DNA of 42,069 nt from an uncultured Clostridia bacterium (lineage in GTDB: Bacteria > Bacillota > Clostridia > Christensenellales > Borkfalkiaceae). The DNA lies in the NCBI GenBank assembly GCA_944367565.1, contig CALVWR010000017.1, positions 1 to 42,069 on the forward strand. The letters run 5' to 3'. The notes under the pieces are model-generated. The model worked only from the letters and a program-made list of their open reading frames with translations. It was not told where the DNA came from and searched no databases. Position numbers and translations under genes: made by a program. Within the stretch, counting starts at the first letter, position 1; each line of letters opens with the position of its first letter. Of the stretch, positions 41,225-42,069 are shown piece by piece.

Positions 41225-41271
41225 ACTTTTGTTTTAAGAATGTCAAGCACAACAAAGGAGTCTGTTTAAAA

Positions 41272-41646
41272 ATGCCTAACATTAAGTCTGCAAAAAAACG
41301 CGTACTGGTCATCGAAAAGAAAAGTCTGCAAAATAAAATGATCCGTTCTTCCGTAAAAACGGAAATCAAAAAAATAGATACTCTCATCAAGGAAGGCAAA
41401 ATCAAAGAAGCGAGAGAACTTCTTCCCACGGTGTTCGGCGAGATCGATTCCGCCGTCAGCAAGGGCGTATTGCACAGAAATAATGCGGCTAATAAAAAAT
41501 CCCGCATTTCTCTCCGTATCGACGCGGCAGAGAAAAACGCTCCCGCAGCCGAAGCGGAACCCGTTGCCTCCGTTGCCGAGTCCGCTCCCGCGACCGTAGC
41601 GGAAGAAGCACCCAAAAAGAGAACCAGAAAGGCGAAAACCGAATAA
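41272..41646 (+). CDS. rpsT: Ribosomal protein S20 with extended C-terminal tail
   Basis: A 124-residue S20, which binds 16S rRNA. The core (about 1-87) is standard: MPNIKSAKKRVLV, then a long helical stretch with RSSVKTEIKKID and VLHRNNAANKKSRIS. Beyond it is a tail of about 37 residues rich in Ala/Pro/Glu and ending in a basic patch (APKKRTRKAKTE), absent from typical S20. AAAGGAG lies 11 bases before the chosen ATG; an earlier in-frame start at 41215 would include the promoter. The gene is followed by a hairpin that may come from an insertion-sequence end. Confidence 0.95.
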   Translation: MPNIKSAKKRVLVIEKKSLQNKMIRSSVKTEIKKIDTLIKEGKIKEARELLPTVFGEIDSAVSKGVLHRNNAANKKSRISLRIDAAEKNAPAAEAEPVASVAESAPATVAEEAPKKRTRKAKTE

Positions 41647-41694
41647 ATCGTTTTGCTGCGGTTTTCAACGGAATTTTATCATAAAAATAATCAT

Positions 41695-41725
41695 CCACCC
41701 GCATAGCGGGTGGTTTTTATTTTTC
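41695..41725 (+). terminator. Terminator of rpsT, probably the end hairpin of an IS200/IS605 remnant
   Basis: ccacccgc / gcgggtgg with an ata loop (41695-41702, 41706-41713), then tttttattttt. A second hairpin gggc-ata-gccc (41726-41736) and palindrome aacgcaaatgcgtt (41751-41764) follow. Short stems with three-base A/T loops at the 3' side of a tnpA fragment are typical of IS200/IS605 ends. Confidence 0.75.
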
Positions 41726-41793
41726 GGGCATAGCCCTTGTTCACTGGCGTAACGCAAATGCGTTTTTTCGTTGGCCTGCCAGCCATGCATTGG

Positions 41794-41919
41794 TTACTTG
41801 CTACCCGTCAACGGGTCTCTCGGGTCAAAAATACTTAATTGGTCTGCTTCTTTGTCTGTCTTTAATTGATTTGCAACATATTCTTGTATCGCTTTCCCAT
41901 TCTTTCCTACTGTTGTAAC
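41794..41919 (-). mobile_element. C-terminal fragment of an IS200/IS605 TnpA (Y1) transposase
   Basis: On the minus strand 41 codons read VTTVGKNGKAIQEYVANQ, KTDKEADQLSIFDPRDPLTG and SK before a stop at 41794-41796. This resembles the C-terminal helix and tail of TnpA proteins of the IS200/IS605 family (xTVGxNxxxIxxYIxNQ...DPFTG). The frame is closed by TAG at 41920-41922, and the catalytic HUH and Tyr region is missing, so it is a dead remnant. The rest of the right edge (41920-42069) has no gene I can support. Confidence 0.65.
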
Positions 41920-42047
41920 CTATCTTTATGGACACTATCGATAAAGGGGCAGGAACGGGCATGAGTAAAGACCTGCAAATAAAAGTCAAGGAAAAATAAG
42001 CAGGAAAATATAAGTTTTTTTGCAGACAAAAAAGCGTATGACAAAAA

Positions 42048-42065
42048 GCCGTTCGGGAGAACGGC
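42048..42065 (+). other. Hairpin with GNRA-type loop at the window edge
   Basis: gccgttc / gaacggc enclosing ggga. It may be part of a leader or structured RNA that continues beyond the window; too little is visible to say. Confidence 0.4.
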
Positions 42066-42069
42066 AGCG

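Noticed and set aside
41928-41999. 23-codon plus-strand frame beginning MDTIDKGAGTGMSK
   Set aside because: It is too short, has no ribosome site, and has no recognised family; it might be a remnant but I cannot support it.

Overview
The window reads as a chromosomal segment of a spore-forming, meso-DAP-type low/mid-GC Firmicute (class Clostridia or a close relative). The evidence is spoIVA with a sigma-E-like promoter, a MurE carrying the DNPR signature, strong AGGAGG-type ribosome sites, many TTGACA-17-TATAAT promoters, and Firmicutes-like gene neighbourhoods. I cannot name the genus. Almost everything is housekeeping. The only accessory-looking patches are the left edge, about 24.5-26.7 kb, and the right edge.

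Layout. 1-1.1 kb: an MscS channel gene followed by decayed tandem copies of its own 3' end. 1.17-1.7 kb: an Sfp-type phosphopantetheinyl transferase that looks leaderless. 1.9-4.6 kb: valS, back to back with a three-gene ABC importer of SsuABC/ThiXYZ type (4.7-7.3 kb). 7.3-8.6 kb: a Gfo/Idh/MocA oxidoreductase. 8.8-12.5 kb: der, plsY and spoIVA. 12.5-13.4 kb: a small membrane protein and a DUF523 protein. 13.5-15.8 kb: a pyrimidine-salvage operon (NCS2 permease and upp) behind an attenuator-like leader. 15.9-19.9 kb: a leftward cluster of small membrane protein, pncB, a DivIVA-like coiled-coil protein, lspA and an RluD-family pseudouridine synthase. 20.0-23.7 kb: a Na/Pi cotransporter followed by a PhoB/PhoR-like two-component pair. 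23.9-24.5 kb: a HAD phosphatase.

24.5-26.7 kb holds a small Cys-containing protein, a divergent PocR-AraC regulator, a decayed gene tail with its terminator, tRNA-Thr(GGT), and a second tRNA-Thr copy split by a GC-rich insert. From 40.1 kb down to 26.7 kb runs one long leftward division/cell-wall (dcw) operon: mraZ, rsmH, an ftsL-like gene, ftsI, murE, mraY, murD, ftsW, murA, ftsQ, ftsA, ftsZ. Its promoter overlaps three contiguous MraZ-type boxes. murF and murG are missing from the run, and murA stands where murG is often found. murI lies just upstream. rpsT runs rightward at 41.3 kb, followed by the 3' remnant of an IS200/IS605 element whose hairpin appears to serve as the rpsT terminator.

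I found no CRISPR array, prophage, defence island or biosynthetic cluster, and no convincing new multi-gene system. The most unusual items are the split tRNA-Thr copy, the mscS tail repeats, the permease/upp leader, the divergent division proteins (FtsL-like and DivIVA-like), and the leaderless transferase gene. All assignments come from reading motifs and context by eye; no database search was run.
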